64,000 nt of DNA from positions 7,327 to 71,326 of the forward strand of contig NZ_JAXMJI010000001.1 in NCBI RefSeq assembly GCF_034376665.1, given 5' to 3'. This document shows, in pieces, positions 9,021-18,935 of the stretch. The position numbers and the translations under genes were made by a program. The DNA is from Allopontixanthobacter sp034376665 (GTDB lineage: Bacteria > Pseudomonadota > Alphaproteobacteria > Sphingomonadales > Sphingomonadaceae). Below the pieces are notes generated by a model. It did not search any database. It was not told where the DNA came from and saw only the letters and a list, made by a program, of their open reading frames with translations. Within the stretch, counting starts at the first letter, position 1. Each line of letters begins with the position of its first letter.

Positions 9021-10241
9021 ATGGCGAAGATCAAGGTAGCTAACCCGGTCGTCGAACTCGACGGCGACGAAATGACCAGAATTATCTGGCAGTGGATCCG
9101 TGAACGGTTGATCCTGCCGTATCTGGACATCGACCTGAAATATTACGATCTCTCGATCGAAAGACGCGACGAGACGGACGACCAGATCACCGTCGATTCC
9201 GCCAACGCGATCAAGCAGTACGGCGTCGGCGTAAAATGCGCCACCATCACTCCCGATGAAGCCCGCGTTGAAGAATTCGGTCTCAAGAAAATGTGGCGTT
9301 CGCCCAACGGCACGATCCGCAACATTCTAGGCGGCACCATTTTCCGCGAACCGATCGTGATCGACAATGTTCCGCGGCTGGTACCCGGCTGGACAGACCC
9401 GATCGTGGTCGGTCGCCATGCCTTCGGTGACCAGTACCGCGCCACCGACACATTGATCCCGGGCGCGGGCAAGCTGCGCCTGGTGTTCGAAGGGGCAGAC
9501 GGCAAGAATATCGACCTTGAGGTGCATACTTTCGACCAGCCCGGCGTCGCCATGGCAATGTACAACCATGACGATTCGATCCGCGATTTCGCCCGCGCGT
9601 CGATGAATTACGGCCTCGACCGCAAATGGCCGGTCTATCTGTCGACCAAGAACACGATTCTGAAAGCCTATGATGGCCGGTTCAAGGATTTGTTCGAGGA
9701 AATTTACGAAGCCGAATTCAAGGACAAATTCGCCGAGGCCGGCATCTCCTACGAACACCGCCTGATCGATGACATGGTCGCATCGGCGCTCAAGTGGAGC
9801 GGCAAATTCGTCTGGGCCTGCAAGAATTACGACGGCGACGTCCAATCGGACACGGTTGCGCAGGGCTTCGGCTCGCTTGGCCTGATGACATCCGTCCTGA
9901 TGTCGCCCGACGGCAAGACGGTGGAAGCGGAGGCCGCACACGGCACCGTGACCCGCCATTACCGCCAGCATCAACAGGGCAAGGCGACTTCGACCAACCC
10001 GATCGCCTCGATCTTCGCCTGGACGCGGGGCCTGATGTACCGCGGCAAGTTCGACAATACGCCTGACGTGGTCCGCTTTGCCGAAACCATCGAGCGGATC
10101 TGCATCGAAACGGTTGAGAAGGGGCAAATGACCAAGGATCTGGCCTTGCTGATCGGCCCCAGCCAGAGCTGGCTGACGACGGAACAATTCTTCGAAGCAA
10201 TCGTAAACAACCTCGAAGCAGAAATGCAGAACTGGGCTTAG
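9021..10241 (+). CDS. icd: NADP-dependent isocitrate dehydrogenase
   Basis: Cytoplasmic TCA-cycle enzyme converting isocitrate to 2-oxoglutarate with NADPH production. At 406 residues it belongs to the eukaryotic-type (subfamily II) homodimeric form: N-terminus VVELDGDEMTRIIW, substrate-binding KMWRSPNGTIRNILGG, then RATD and the cofactor-site segment AAHGTVTRHYRQHQ. An AGGAAA ribosome site precedes the ATG. It stands alone with a 255-base upstream gap and its own strong terminator. Confidence 0.97.
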   Translation: MAKIKVANPVVELDGDEMTRIIWQWIRERLILPYLDIDLKYYDLSIERRDETDDQITVDSANAIKQYGVGVKCATITPDEARVEEFGLKKMWRSPNGTIRNILGGTIFREPIVIDNVPRLVPGWTDPIVVGRHAFGDQYRATDTLIPGAGKLRLVFEGADGKNIDLEVHTFDQPGVAMAMYNHDDSIRDFARASMNYGLDRKWPVYLSTKNTILKAYDGRFKDLFEEIYEAEFKDKFAEAGISYEHRLIDDMVASALKWSGKFVWACKNYDGDVQSDTVAQGFGSLGLMTSVLMSPDGKTVEAEAAHGTVTRHYRQHQQGKATSTNPIASIFAWTRGLMYRGKFDNTPDVVRFAETIERICIETVEKGQMTKDLALLIGPSQSWLTTEQFFEAIVNNLEAEMQNWA

Positions 10242-10261
10242 ATCCTCACATGAAGATTGGG

Positions 10262-10304
10262 GGCCGCGCCGATCCCGTGCCGGATCAGCGCGGCCTTCTT
10301 TCTT
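10262..10304 (+). terminator. rho-independent terminator after icd
   Basis: A two-part stem (GGCCGCGC with GCGCGGCC, then GATCC with GGATC) with loop CGTGCC is followed by TTCTTTCTT. It lies 20 bases past the icd stop and just before the next gene. Confidence 0.85.
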
Positions 10305-10318
10305 GAAAGCACAACCAA

Positions 10319-12004
10319 ATGGTCAACTCGTCCAAACCAGCCGTCTCTGACACTGAGAGCCCGACGGACCAGGAACGCCGCGGCAAGGCCCGGCTCGAGG
10401 TGCGCCAGGCACGGCCATCCGATGTGCGGGCGATTGCGGACCTGGTAAAGCGCGCCTACGCCGATCTTCCCGCCTACACCCACGGCGAAATTCGCGGTCA
10501 GATCAACAATTTCCCCGACGGCTGTTTCGTCGCGAAGATGGACGGCGTGCTGGTCGGCTATTGCGCGTCCATGCGGCTAAGCGCGAACACCGCGCTGAAA
10601 CCGCATAGCTGGGACGAAATTACCGGCAACGGCTTCGGATCGCGCCATCTGCCAACGGGTGAATGGCTGTATGGCTACGAAATGTGCGTCGATCCCAAGT
10701 CCCGCGGAACACGCATCGGCCGGCGGCTGTATGAAGAACGGCGGGCGCTGGCCGAACGGCTCGAACTGACCGGAATCGTCTTTGGCGGCCGGATGCCAAA
10801 TCTTAAACGCTACTGGCGGAAGGTCGACGGGCCGCAGGATTATCTGGCTCAGGTGATCGAGAACAAGATCCACGATCCGGTGCTGCGGTTTCAGCTGGCC
10901 AACGGGTTCGAACCGATCGGAATCCTGCCGAACTACCTGCCGGAAGACAAGAAGTCGAAAGCGTTCGCGGTCCACATGATGTGGCGTAACCCCTATGTCG
11001 ATCATGACAAGCCGCAGAAGCATCGGCTGCCGCGCGGGGTTGAAAGCGTCCGCATTGCCACGTGCCAATTGCAGGCGCGTTCGGTCAAGGACTTCGCCGA
11101 ATTCATCCGCCACATCGAATATTTCGTCGATGTTGCAGCGGATTACGAGGCGGATTTTATCGTCTTTCCCGAGCTGTTCACGCTGATGCTTCTGTCCTTC
11201 GAGGAAGAGGAACTGACCCCGCTGGAAGCGATCGAAACGCTGTCCCGATACACCCCGAAGATCCGCCAGACGCTGTCGGACATGGCGCTTAAATACAACA
11301 TCAACATCATCGGCGGTTCCCACCCTACGCGCCTGGAAGACGGCGATATCCACAACATCGCCTATGTCTGTCTGCGCGACGGGTCGATCTATTCGCAGGA
11401 AAAAATTCACCCGACCCCGAACGAAGCCTATTGGTGGAATATCAAGGGCGGGGATTCCATCGATGCGATCCCCACCGATTGCGGCCCGATCGGAGTGCTC
11501 ATCTGCTACGACAGCGAATTTCCCGAACTTGCTCGCCGTCTGGTCGACGAAGGTGCGCGGATCATCTTCGTACCGTTCTGCACCGACAGTCGGCAGGGCT
11601 ATATGCGCGTGCGTTACTGCGCGCAGGCCCGGGCGATCGAGAACCAGTGCTTCGTGGTTATGAGCGGTAATGTCGGCAATTTGCCCAACGTCGCCAACAT
11701 GGACATCCAATATGCCCAAAGCTGCATCCTCACCCCGTGCGATTTCCCTTTCGCGCGGGACGGTATCGCGGCCGAAGCGAGCGAGAACGTCGAGACCCTG
11801 ACGATCAGCGACGTCAATCTGGCAGACCTCAGCTGGGCGCGCGCCGAGGGGACGGTTCAAAATCTCGCGGATCGGCGGTTCGATCTCTATCGCATTGCCT
11901 GGGACAAACGGGCCGCGACAAACCCGGAACAATACCGCATCGGCGCCGATCAGGAGGCTTCAGTGTCAGCACCCAAGGGACCGCATAGCCCCGGCGGCGG
12001 CTGA
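10319..12004 (+). CDS. fusion of GNAT N-acetyltransferase and carbon-nitrogen hydrolase (nitrilase superfamily)
   Basis: A 561-residue two-domain protein. Residues about 25-225 form a GNAT acetyltransferase (acetyl-CoA loop region MCVDPKSRGTRIGRRLYEE). Residues about 243-520 form a nitrilase-superfamily domain whose catalytic triad is visible as Glu285 (FPELFT), Lys362 (EKIHPTPNE) and Cys396 (VLICYDSEFPE). The same fusion is known in many proteobacteria, but its substrate is not established; one can infer that one domain acylates an amine and the other cleaves an amide. The start ATG follows the icd terminator closely, so the promoter must lie in or before the short gap. No partner gene is obvious. 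Confidence 0.92.
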   Translation: MVNSSKPAVSDTESPTDQERRGKARLEVRQARPSDVRAIADLVKRAYADLPAYTHGEIRGQINNFPDGCFVAKMDGVLVGYCASMRLSANTALKPHSWDEITGNGFGSRHLPTGEWLYGYEMCVDPKSRGTRIGRRLYEERRALAERLELTGIVFGGRMPNLKRYWRKVDGPQDYLAQVIENKIHDPVLRFQLANGFEPIGILPNYLPEDKKSKAFAVHMMWRNPYVDHDKPQKHRLPRGVESVRIATCQLQARSVKDFAEFIRHIEYFVDVAADYEADFIVFPELFTLMLLSFEEEELTPLEAIETLSRYTPKIRQTLSDMALKYNINIIGGSHPTRLEDGDIHNIAYVCLRDGSIYSQEKIHPTPNEAYWWNIKGGDSIDAIPTDCGPIGVLICYDSEFPELARRLVDEGARIIFVPFCTDSRQGYMRVRYCAQARAIENQCFVVMSGNVGNLPNVANMDIQYAQSCILTPCDFPFARDGIAAEASENVETLTISDVNLADLSWARAEGTVQNLADRRFDLYRIAWDKRAATNPEQYRIGADQEASVSAPKGPHSPGGG

Positions 12005-12069
12005 ACTTATGTCCGCGCGGGGGGCCAAGCCGGGTGACAAGCGCGACCCGCCTGCCATAGAAGACCCCT

Positions 12070-13833
12070 ATGGCTGGTGAACTTTCCTCTCCGATGTTGT
12101 CCGATGCGCTGGTAATTCTCGGCGCTGCGGGAATTGTGATCCCGGTTTTCACCCGTTTCCGGATCACCCCGGTCATCGGGTTCATTCTGATCGGCCTGCT
12201 GGTAGGACCGTTCGGTCTCGGCAAGCTGGTGTATAATTACCCACTGCTGGAACACGTTACGATCACCGATCCCGAGGCTCTGGAACCCTTCGCGGAGTTC
12301 GGGATCATCCTGCTGTTGTTCACCATCGGCCTCGAACTGTCGTTCAAGCGTCTGTGGACGATGCGCAAGCTGGTGTTCGGGCTCGGTGCGCTGGAACTCA
12401 TCATTATTGGCGGAATGCTGGCGATATTCCTGTCGATGCTGGGTCAGTACTGGACCGGCGCGCTGGGCCTCGGGCTGGCTCTGGCGCTTTCCTCCACGGC
12501 AATCGTGCTCCCCATCGCCGGCACAACCAGCCCGGTCGGACGCGCCGCCCTGTCGATGCTGCTGTTCGAAGACATAGCCATCGTGCCGATCATTTTCATG
12601 CTCGGCGCCATGGCTCCCTATGCTCAGAACGAAGGGTGGGACGGCCTGCTCGGCACCTTGTGGCTCGGCGGACTGGTCATCCTCGCGTTGCTGGTCCTCG
12701 GGCGGGTTGCCCTGCCCCGCCTGTTCGCCCAGGCAGCCCGCACGAAAAGTCCGGAGCTGTTTCTCGCTGCCAGCCTGCTGGTCGTTATCGGATCAAGCCT
12801 GGCCACAGCCGCAGTTGGCCTTTCACCCATCGTCGGAGCGCTGATCGCCGGCCTGCTGATCGCCGAGACCGAGTATCACGGCGAAGTCGAAGCGATCATG
12901 GAGCCGTTCAAGGGCCTTGCACTGGGGATCTTCCTGATCACTGTGGGCATGAGCATCGACGTCACCACCATCTGGGACAATTTGGGCCCCATAGCGCTTG
13001 CAGTTGTCCTGGTGCTGACCTTCAAGGCGCTGGTGACAGGCTTGCTGCTGCGAATGATGGGCGCGCGGCGGAGCACTGCGACGGAAACCGGCATACTGAT
13101 GGCGAGTCCGTCCGAAACAACGTTGATCGTTCTTGCCGCCGCAAGCTCGGCGCTGCTGATCCAGCCCGGCACCGCGCAATTCTGGCAGATCGTGACCGCG
13201 ATCGGATTGACGATCACCCCCTTGCTCGCCCGCCTGGGCCGGGTTGTTGCGCGCAAGGTCGAGCCGGCACCCGAATTGCCGCCGGAAGACCGGGCTACTC
13301 CGCGCGTCATTATTGTGGGCGCAGGCCGCGTTGGCCGCCTGGTGGCACAGATGCTGACCGTTCACGGTAAGCCTTATGTAGCCATAGACTCCGACGCCGA
13401 CCTGGTCGAAATTGCCAAACGCCAGGGTTATCGCGCAGCTTTCGGCGACGCTGCGCGCGGTCATGCGCTACGAAATCTGGGGATAGAGAACGCGCTGGCA
13501 GTGATCCTGACCATGGACGAGCCCGTGCTGGCCCAGCGTCTGACGTCGAAGCTGCGCAAGGCCTACCCCGACCTGCCCATTATCGCACGCGCCCGCGATA
13601 CCAGCCATGCGGCTGAACTATACCGCAGCGGAGCCAGCCATGCGGTGCCGGAAACGCTCGAAAGCTCGCTCCAATTATCGGAGGCGGTGCTGGTCGATCT
13701 GGGCGTCGCGATGGGGCCCGTCATCGCCTCCATCCATGAAAAGCGGGACGAATTCCGAATCAAGCTTCAGCAGGATGCCAAGCTGGACACCAAACCCAAA
13801 TTGCGCACCAGCAATGTCGGCGCGGCAGACTGA
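12070..13833 (+). CDS. Kef-type (CPA2) cation:proton antiporter with RCK/TrkA-N domain
   Basis: Inner-membrane monovalent cation/proton antiporter. About 12 membrane segments span residues 10-385 (for example FIGLLVGPFGLGKLV-like and LLFEDIAIVPIIFML segments), followed by a cytoplasmic TrkA-N/RCK domain beginning near residue 412 with the nucleotide-binding motif IIVGAGRVGRLVAQ. The length of 587 residues fits the KefB/KefC/YbaL family. It lies 65 bases after the fusion gene on the same strand and may be co-transcribed. It ends five bases before the stop of the convergent alaS. Confidence 0.92.
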   Translation: MAGELSSPMLSDALVILGAAGIVIPVFTRFRITPVIGFILIGLLVGPFGLGKLVYNYPLLEHVTITDPEALEPFAEFGIILLLFTIGLELSFKRLWTMRKLVFGLGALELIIIGGMLAIFLSMLGQYWTGALGLGLALALSSTAIVLPIAGTTSPVGRAALSMLLFEDIAIVPIIFMLGAMAPYAQNEGWDGLLGTLWLGGLVILALLVLGRVALPRLFAQAARTKSPELFLAASLLVVIGSSLATAAVGLSPIVGALIAGLLIAETEYHGEVEAIMEPFKGLALGIFLITVGMSIDVTTIWDNLGPIALAVVLVLTFKALVTGLLLRMMGARRSTATETGILMASPSETTLIVLAAASSALLIQPGTAQFWQIVTAIGLTITPLLARLGRVVARKVEPAPELPPEDRATPRVIIVGAGRVGRLVAQMLTVHGKPYVAIDSDADLVEIAKRQGYRAAFGDAARGHALRNLGIENALAVILTMDEPVLAQRLTSKLRKAYPDLPIIARARDTSHAAELYRSGASHAVPETLESSLQLSEAVLVDLGVAMGPVIASIHEKRDEFRIKLQQDAKLDTKPKLRTSNVGAAD

Positions 13834-13838
13834 TCCGG

Positions 13839-16493
13839 CTACGCTGCTGCGATAGCTGCCCGAACCGCATTTAACGCGGCATCGGCTTGCGAGGCATCAG
13901 GCCCGCCGCCCTGCGCCATGTCGGGCCGTCCGCCGCCGCCCTTGCCGCCGAGCGATTCCACGCCGACCCGCACGAGGGCAACCGCATCGAAACGGTCCGT
14001 CAAATCATCGGTCACCGCCACTGCAACGGCAGCGCGGCCATCGTTGATCGTGATGGCAGAAGCGATGCCGGAACCCATGCGCGTCCTGGTTTGATCGAGC
14101 AGCGGACGCAATTCCTTGGGATCCAGCCCCTCGATCACCTGACCGGAGAATGCGACGCCGCCAATGTTCTCGTCCTTCGGACCCGCCGCCGCGCCGCCCC
14201 CGCCAAGCGCCAGCTGCTTGCGTGCTTCGGCCAGTTCACGCTCCAGCACCTTGCGCTCCTCGAGGAGCGCGGTGACCCGGGCTGCGACATCCTCCGGCGC
14301 GGTCTTCATGGCGCTGGCAACGGACTTCAAAGCCTCTTCGCGGCCGACGAGCCACTGCCTGGCCGCTTCGCCCGTCAGCGCTTCGATCCGGCGGACACCC
14401 GAAGAGACAGCGCCTTCGGAAATGATCCGGAACACACCGATATCCCCGGTTGCGGTGACATGGATGCCGCCACACAATTCGACGGAATAGCTCTGCCCTT
14501 CGCCGCCGGTGCGGCCCATCGACAGCACGCGCACTTCGTCACCGTATTTCTCGCCGAACAGGGCCATCGCCCCGGCTTCAATCGCATCTTCCGGAGTCAT
14601 CAGCCGGGTCGAGACGGCTTCGTTGCTGCGGATCTCGTCATTCACTTCGCGCTCTATCGCGGCGATGTCGTCGTCGGTGAGCGGCTTTGGATGCGAGAAA
14701 TCGAACCGCAGGCGGTCTTCTGCAACCAGCGATCCCTTCTGCGTGACATGCTCGCCAAGGCGGTTGCGTAGTGCCGCGTGAAGCAGATGCGTGGCGGAGT
14801 GGTTCGCCCGGATGCGGTCCCGCCGGTCGGCATCCACATCAAGATGCACCGTATCGCCAACCTTGATGGTGCCGGAACTGACCTTCGCGTGATGCGCATG
14901 GAGCCGCCCGAGCGGTTTGGAAGTGTCGGATACTTCCATTTTCAGACCATCAGGATTGGAAATCGTCCCGACATCGCCCGCCTGCCCTCCGCTTTCACCG
15001 TAGAAAGGCGTCTGATTGGTCAGCACGACAACCGTGTCGCCAGCCTCGGCGGATGGAACTTCGGCGGAATCCTTGAGCAGCGCAACCACCCGGCCCTCCC
15101 CGCTGGTGGAGGTATAGCCGGTAAATTCGCTGGCCCCTTCGCGTTCGGCGATATCGAACCAGACCTCGCCCGAGGCAGCGTCACCGGAACCTTTCCATGC
15201 AGCCCGGGCGGCGGCCTTCTGCCGCTCCATCGCGGCGTCGAAACCGGCGCGGTCCACTCCGATGTTGCGCGCCCGCAAGGCGTCCTCGGTCAAATCGTAG
15301 GGAAAGCCGAAGGTGTCGTAGAGCCTGAAGGCGATTTCCCCGTCGAGCCGGTCCCCGGCGGACATCGTTCCGGTGGCTTCGTCGAGGAGGCGGAGGCCCT
15401 TGTCGAGCGTCTGCCGAAATCGGGTTTCCTCCCGTTCCAGCACTTCCTGGATCAAGGCCTGGCCGCGCTGCAATTCGGGATAAGCCTGGCCCATTTCACC
15501 GACCAGCGCCGGGACTAGCCGGTGCATCAGCGGATCGCTTGAACCGAGCAGATGCGCGTGGCGCATGGCGCGGCGCATGATCCGGCGCAGCACGTATCCG
15601 CGCCCTTCGTTGGACGGGAGGACCCCGTCCGCCAGCAGAAAGCTGGTCGATCGCAAATGGTCGGCAATCACGCGGTGGCTGGCCCGGTTCTCGCCTTCGG
15701 CGGCAATCCCGGTCAGGCTTTCGGACGCCGCAATCAGCGCCTTGAATGTATCGGTGTCGTAATTGTCGTGCACGCCCTGCATGACGGCGGCGACCCGTTC
15801 GAGCCCCATGCCGGTATCGATCGACGGTTTGGGCAAGGCGGCTCGCTCGCCGGAGGAATCCTGCTGGAACTGCATGAACACCAGATTCCAGATTTCAATG
15901 AAGCGGTCGCCGTCCTCGTCCGGAGATCCTGGAGGTCCACCGGGAATGTGGTCGCCGTGGTCGTAGAAAATCTCGCTGCACGGGCCACATGGGCCGGTAT
16001 CGCCCATCGACCAGAAATTGTCGGACGTCGCGATCCGGATGATGCGATCTTCCGGCAGGCCGGCAATCTTGCGCCACAGATCGAACGCCTCGTCATCGGT
16101 GTGATAGACGGTGGCAGTCAATTTGTCCGGCGCGAGGCCCCATTCCTTCGTCAGCAATGTCCAGGCGAGCGTGATCGCTTCTTCCTTGAAATAATCGCCG
16201 AAGGAGAAATTACCGAGCATTTCGAAGAACGTGTGATGGCGCGCCGTATAACCGACATTGTCGAGGTCGTTGTGCTTGCCCCCTGCCCGAACACATTTCT
16301 GCGAACTGGTAGCACGCGGCGCAGGCGCAGCCTCCAACCCGGTAAAGACATTCTTGAATGGGACCATCCCTGCGTTGACGAACATCAGGGTAGGGTCGTT
16401 ATACGGTACCAGCGGTGCACTCGGCACCGATGCGTGATCCTTCGATACGAAGTAATCGAGGAAGGAACGGCGAATTTCGTTGGTCGACTGCAT
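13839..16493 (-). CDS. alaS: alanyl-tRNA synthetase
   Basis: Class II aminoacyl-tRNA synthetase charging tRNA-Ala. The N-terminal catalytic core is clear (RRSFLDYFVSKDHASVPS, NAGMVPFKNVF, HHTFFEMLGNFSFGDYF). The editing domain has the zinc-binding pair HSATHLLHAAL and CGGIH, and a C-terminal oligomerisation/DHHA1 region is rich in Gly and Ala. The full length is near the usual 880 residues. The ATG at 16493 (MQSTNEIRR) is used in place of a TTG three codons upstream. alaS lies downstream of recA and a methyltransferase on the same strand, an arrangement often seen in alphaproteobacteria. Confidence 0.97.
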   Translation of the reverse strand: MQSTNEIRRSFLDYFVSKDHASVPSAPLVPYNDPTLMFVNAGMVPFKNVFTGLEAAPAPRATSSQKCVRAGGKHNDLDNVGYTARHHTFFEMLGNFSFGDYFKEEAITLAWTLLTKEWGLAPDKLTATVYHTDDEAFDLWRKIAGLPEDRIIRIATSDNFWSMGDTGPCGPCSEIFYDHGDHIPGGPPGSPDEDGDRFIEIWNLVFMQFQQDSSGERAALPKPSIDTGMGLERVAAVMQGVHDNYDTDTFKALIAASESLTGIAAEGENRASHRVIADHLRSTSFLLADGVLPSNEGRGYVLRRIMRRAMRHAHLLGSSDPLMHRLVPALVGEMGQAYPELQRGQALIQEVLEREETRFRQTLDKGLRLLDEATGTMSAGDRLDGEIAFRLYDTFGFPYDLTEDALRARNIGVDRAGFDAAMERQKAAARAAWKGSGDAASGEVWFDIAEREGASEFTGYTSTSGEGRVVALLKDSAEVPSAEAGDTVVVLTNQTPFYGESGGQAGDVGTISNPDGLKMEVSDTSKPLGRLHAHHAKVSSGTIKVGDTVHLDVDADRRDRIRANHSATHLLHAALRNRLGEHVTQKGSLVAEDRLRFDFSHPKPLTDDDIAAIEREVNDEIRSNEAVSTRLMTPEDAIEAGAMALFGEKYGDEVRVLSMGRTGGEGQSYSVELCGGIHVTATGDIGVFRIISEGAVSSGVRRIEALTGEAARQWLVGREEALKSVASAMKTAPEDVAARVTALLEERKVLERELAEARKQLALGGGGAAAGPKDENIGGVAFSGQVIEGLDPKELRPLLDQTRTRMGSGIASAITINDGRAAVAVAVTDDLTDRFDAVALVRVGVESLGGKGGGGRPDMAQGGGPDASQADAALNAVRAAIAAA

Positions 16494-16602
16494 CGGGCGC
16501 AATTAAGCATTACCGGCCATGGCGACAAGCGCATTAAGCCTTTTGATGTTGGCGAGCAGTCCAATCAGGCTCTGCGGCACCTTTGTTGGCCGGATTCACG
16601 CG

Positions 16603-17433
16603 TCAGGTCGATGGCGAGGCGCGCGCGGTGACGATCCATGCTCCTGCCAGCAAAGCGACGAGATCACCGTCCAAATGGCTTTCGATAAAGCCGTCGAGGC
16701 GCTTCGAGAATGCGGCACGGACGCCCTCTGCCATTCCGGCAGCAGCCCGGGCGGCAGGGCCGATCGACAGGAAATAGGATTTCGCATCAGCCACGGCATC
16801 TTCGCCCGTTCCGGCGATATAGGCGAAGTCGACCTTTTCAAATTCGATGTCTGACCAGCCTGCTTCGACCAGCATCGCCGTGACAGCGTCCTTGTCAGCG
16901 AAGGCGAAGGGGCCCGGCACCATCGATTGTGGAGGTTGGAACAAACCAGCGGGCAGTAATTCAGTAAGACCGGTGGCCCAGGGATTATCGTCAACCGAGC
17001 GGAAGCAGGAAAAGATCAGCCGCGCCGATGGCGCAGCGCTCTGCCTGAGATTGGCGAATGCGGCGGTCGGTTCGGGGAAAAACATCACCCCGTGACGTGA
17101 CAGCAACAAATCCGGTGTGAACTCATCCGAGTTCCAGACCGCGGCGTCGGCGACTTCGAACCGGACATTGGGAGAATTGATCGCGCGGGATCTTGCCGCC
17201 GCAATCAGGTCTTCGCTGATATCAATTCCCAGCACCTCTGCGTGGGTATGGCTGCGCCCCAGTGCCAGCGATAATTCGCCGGCGCCGCAACCGATATCGA
17301 GGGCGGAGAAAACAGGTTCGGAGCGAGCATGGCCGAGCAAGCGGTCGGTCAGTCCGGCAAAGCTACGGTCGGTCCGGCGCCATTCCCGGGCCCACTTGGC
17401 CCCAACTGGCCCTTCCCATTCGCCCGGTTCCAT
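16603..17433 (-). CDS. class I SAM-dependent methyltransferase
   Basis: A 276-residue Rossmann-fold methyltransferase. Motif I is ALDIGCGAGELSLALG (residues about 44-59), followed by the acidic residue of motif II (VLGIDISEDLI) and a motif-III-like segment (FEVADAAVW). The sequence resembles UbiE/Methyltransf_25-type enzymes, but the substrate cannot be told. It sits between recA and alaS on the same strand, with 270 bases (including the recA terminator) upstream, so it probably has its own promoter. Confidence 0.85.
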   Translation of the reverse strand: MEPGEWEGPVGAKWAREWRRTDRSFAGLTDRLLGHARSEPVFSALDIGCGAGELSLALGRSHTHAEVLGIDISEDLIAAARSRAINSPNVRFEVADAAVWNSDEFTPDLLLSRHGVMFFPEPTAAFANLRQSAAPSARLIFSCFRSVDDNPWATGLTELLPAGLFQPPQSMVPGPFAFADKDAVTAMLVEAGWSDIEFEKVDFAYIAGTGEDAVADAKSYFLSIGPAARAAAGMAEGVRAAFSKRLDGFIESHLDGDLVALLAGAWIVTARASPST

Positions 17434-17612
17434 CCAGATCCCCTTGCAACCCTGTCGAGACCAGTGCTCGCTTGCTCGAGACTGCTGCTAAAAGACTTAT
17501 TGATTTCCGTAAAGGTATCACGTCGATCTGGCCTGTAGCTTCGGCCGGATGTACCAATGTCATACGTCTCGGGGCGTTGGCTTGATCCGGGACAGTGACG
17601 CTCCGGCAGTGT

Positions 17613-17657
17613 AAAGAAAAACCGGCCCGGGTCCGTAATGGACACACGAGCCGGCTT
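17613..17657 (-). terminator. rho-independent terminator downstream of recA
   Basis: Read on the minus strand, CCGGCTCG pairs with CGGGCCGG (one G-T pair), with an inner GTCC/GGAC stem, followed by TTTTTCTTT. It lies about 50 bases past the recA stop. Confidence 0.8.
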
Positions 17658-17704
17658 TCCGTTTTTCCGGGCACCATCATCGCGCCCGCTTGAGAAAATA
17701 ATGA

Positions 17705-18778
17705 TCAGACGTCCGCGTCTGGCCCAGACACGGGACCGGTCATCATTTCCTCGGCAACCTTGTCGGTGCGGCTGCGGATGGCAGCTTCCAACTTGTCGCA
17801 AACTTCGGGATTGTCTTTCAGATATTGCTTGGAATTCTCCCGGCCCTGGCCGATCCGGATGCTGTCGTAGCTGAACCATGAACCCGACTTCTCGACAATT
17901 CCGGCCTTGACCCCAAGATCGAGAATCTCGCCCAGCTTGGACACGCCTTCGCCGTACATGATGTCGAATTCCACCTGCTTGAATGGCGGCGCAACCTTGT
18001 TCTTGACCACTTTGACGCGGGTCGCATTGCCGACAATCTCGTCGCCATTCTTGATCTGGCCGGTGCGGCGGATGTCGAGCCGGACCGACGCATAAAACTT
18101 GAGCGCATTGCCGCCTGTGGTGGTTTCGGGGTTACCGTACATGACCCCGATTTTCATGCGCAGCTGGTTGATGAAGATGACCATCGTCTTCGAACGTGAA
18201 ATCGAGCCGGTCAACTTGCGCAGGCTCTGCGACATCAGGCGGGCCTGCAGGCCAACATGGCTGTCCCCCATTTCGCCTTCGATTTCCGCGCGCGGAACCA
18301 GAGCGGCCACCGAATCGATCACCAGCACGTCGATCGCATTGGATCGCACCAGCGTATCGACAATTTCCAGCGCCTGTTCGCCGGTATCGGGCTGCGACAC
18401 AATCAGCTCGTCGATATCGACCCCCAGAGCCTTGGCATAGACAGGGTCGAGCGCGTGTTCGGCATCGACAAATGCCGCGGTGCCGCCGCCTTTCTGCGCT
18501 TCGGCAATGGTATGCAGCGCGAGGGTGGTCTTGCCCGAGCTTTCCGGACCGTAAATCTCGATCACCCGGCCCCGCGGCAAGCCGCCCACGCCCAGGGCGA
18601 TATCCAATCCGAGCGAGCCGGTCGAGATCGTCTCGATCTGCATCGCTTCCTTGGAGCCCAGCCGCATTGCCGAACCCTTGCCATAGGCACGGTCAATCTG
18701 CGCTAGAGCGGCATCCAATGCCTTCTGACGATCGGGATTCATTGCATTACCTTCTACCAGCTTCAGATTAGTCGCCAT
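17705..18778 (-). CDS. recA: recombinase RecA
   Basis: Central homologous-recombination and SOS co-protease protein. Walker A is GPESSGKT (residues 77-84); the Walker B and DNA-binding loop regions (VLVIDSVAALVPRAEIEG, RKLTGSISRSKTMVIFINQ) are intact, and the C-terminus is acidic. The length of 357 residues is normal. A GGAG ribosome site precedes the ATG. A perfect alphaproteobacterial LexA box lies about 90 bases upstream (18867-18881), so SOS control is expected. It is followed by a clear terminator. Confidence 0.98.
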   Translation of the reverse strand: MATNLKLVEGNAMNPDRQKALDAALAQIDRAYGKGSAMRLGSKEAMQIETISTGSLGLDIALGVGGLPRGRVIEIYGPESSGKTTLALHTIAEAQKGGGTAAFVDAEHALDPVYAKALGVDIDELIVSQPDTGEQALEIVDTLVRSNAIDVLVIDSVAALVPRAEIEGEMGDSHVGLQARLMSQSLRKLTGSISRSKTMVIFINQLRMKIGVMYGNPETTTGGNALKFYASVRLDIRRTGQIKNGDEIVGNATRVKVVKNKVAPPFKQVEFDIMYGEGVSKLGEILDLGVKAGIVEKSGSWFSYDSIRIGQGRENSKQYLKDNPEVCDKLEAAIRSRTDKVAEEMMTGPVSGPDADV

Positions 18779-18866
18779 GCCATGTGCTCCATCAGTTGCC
18801 TAGAGGGCCGTGCATTTTCGCCCCGCTTGCTTCACTGCTGAATGATGTACCGCATCTGTTCTCGTA

Positions 18867-18881
18867 GAACAAGGGGGGAAC
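18867..18881 (-). promoter_or_regulatory. LexA (SOS) box upstream of recA
   Basis: On the minus strand the sequence is GTTCCCCCCTTGTTC, an exact GTTC-N7-GTTC direct repeat, which is the LexA operator of alphaproteobacteria. It lies 89 bases before the recA start codon. A near-palindromic GTTC/GAAC arrangement overlaps its end. Confidence 0.85.
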
Positions 18882-18935
18882 GAAACTTTTTCCTGCGACT
18901 TACGCAAAACCACTGAACTATCGGTTTTTCAAGAA

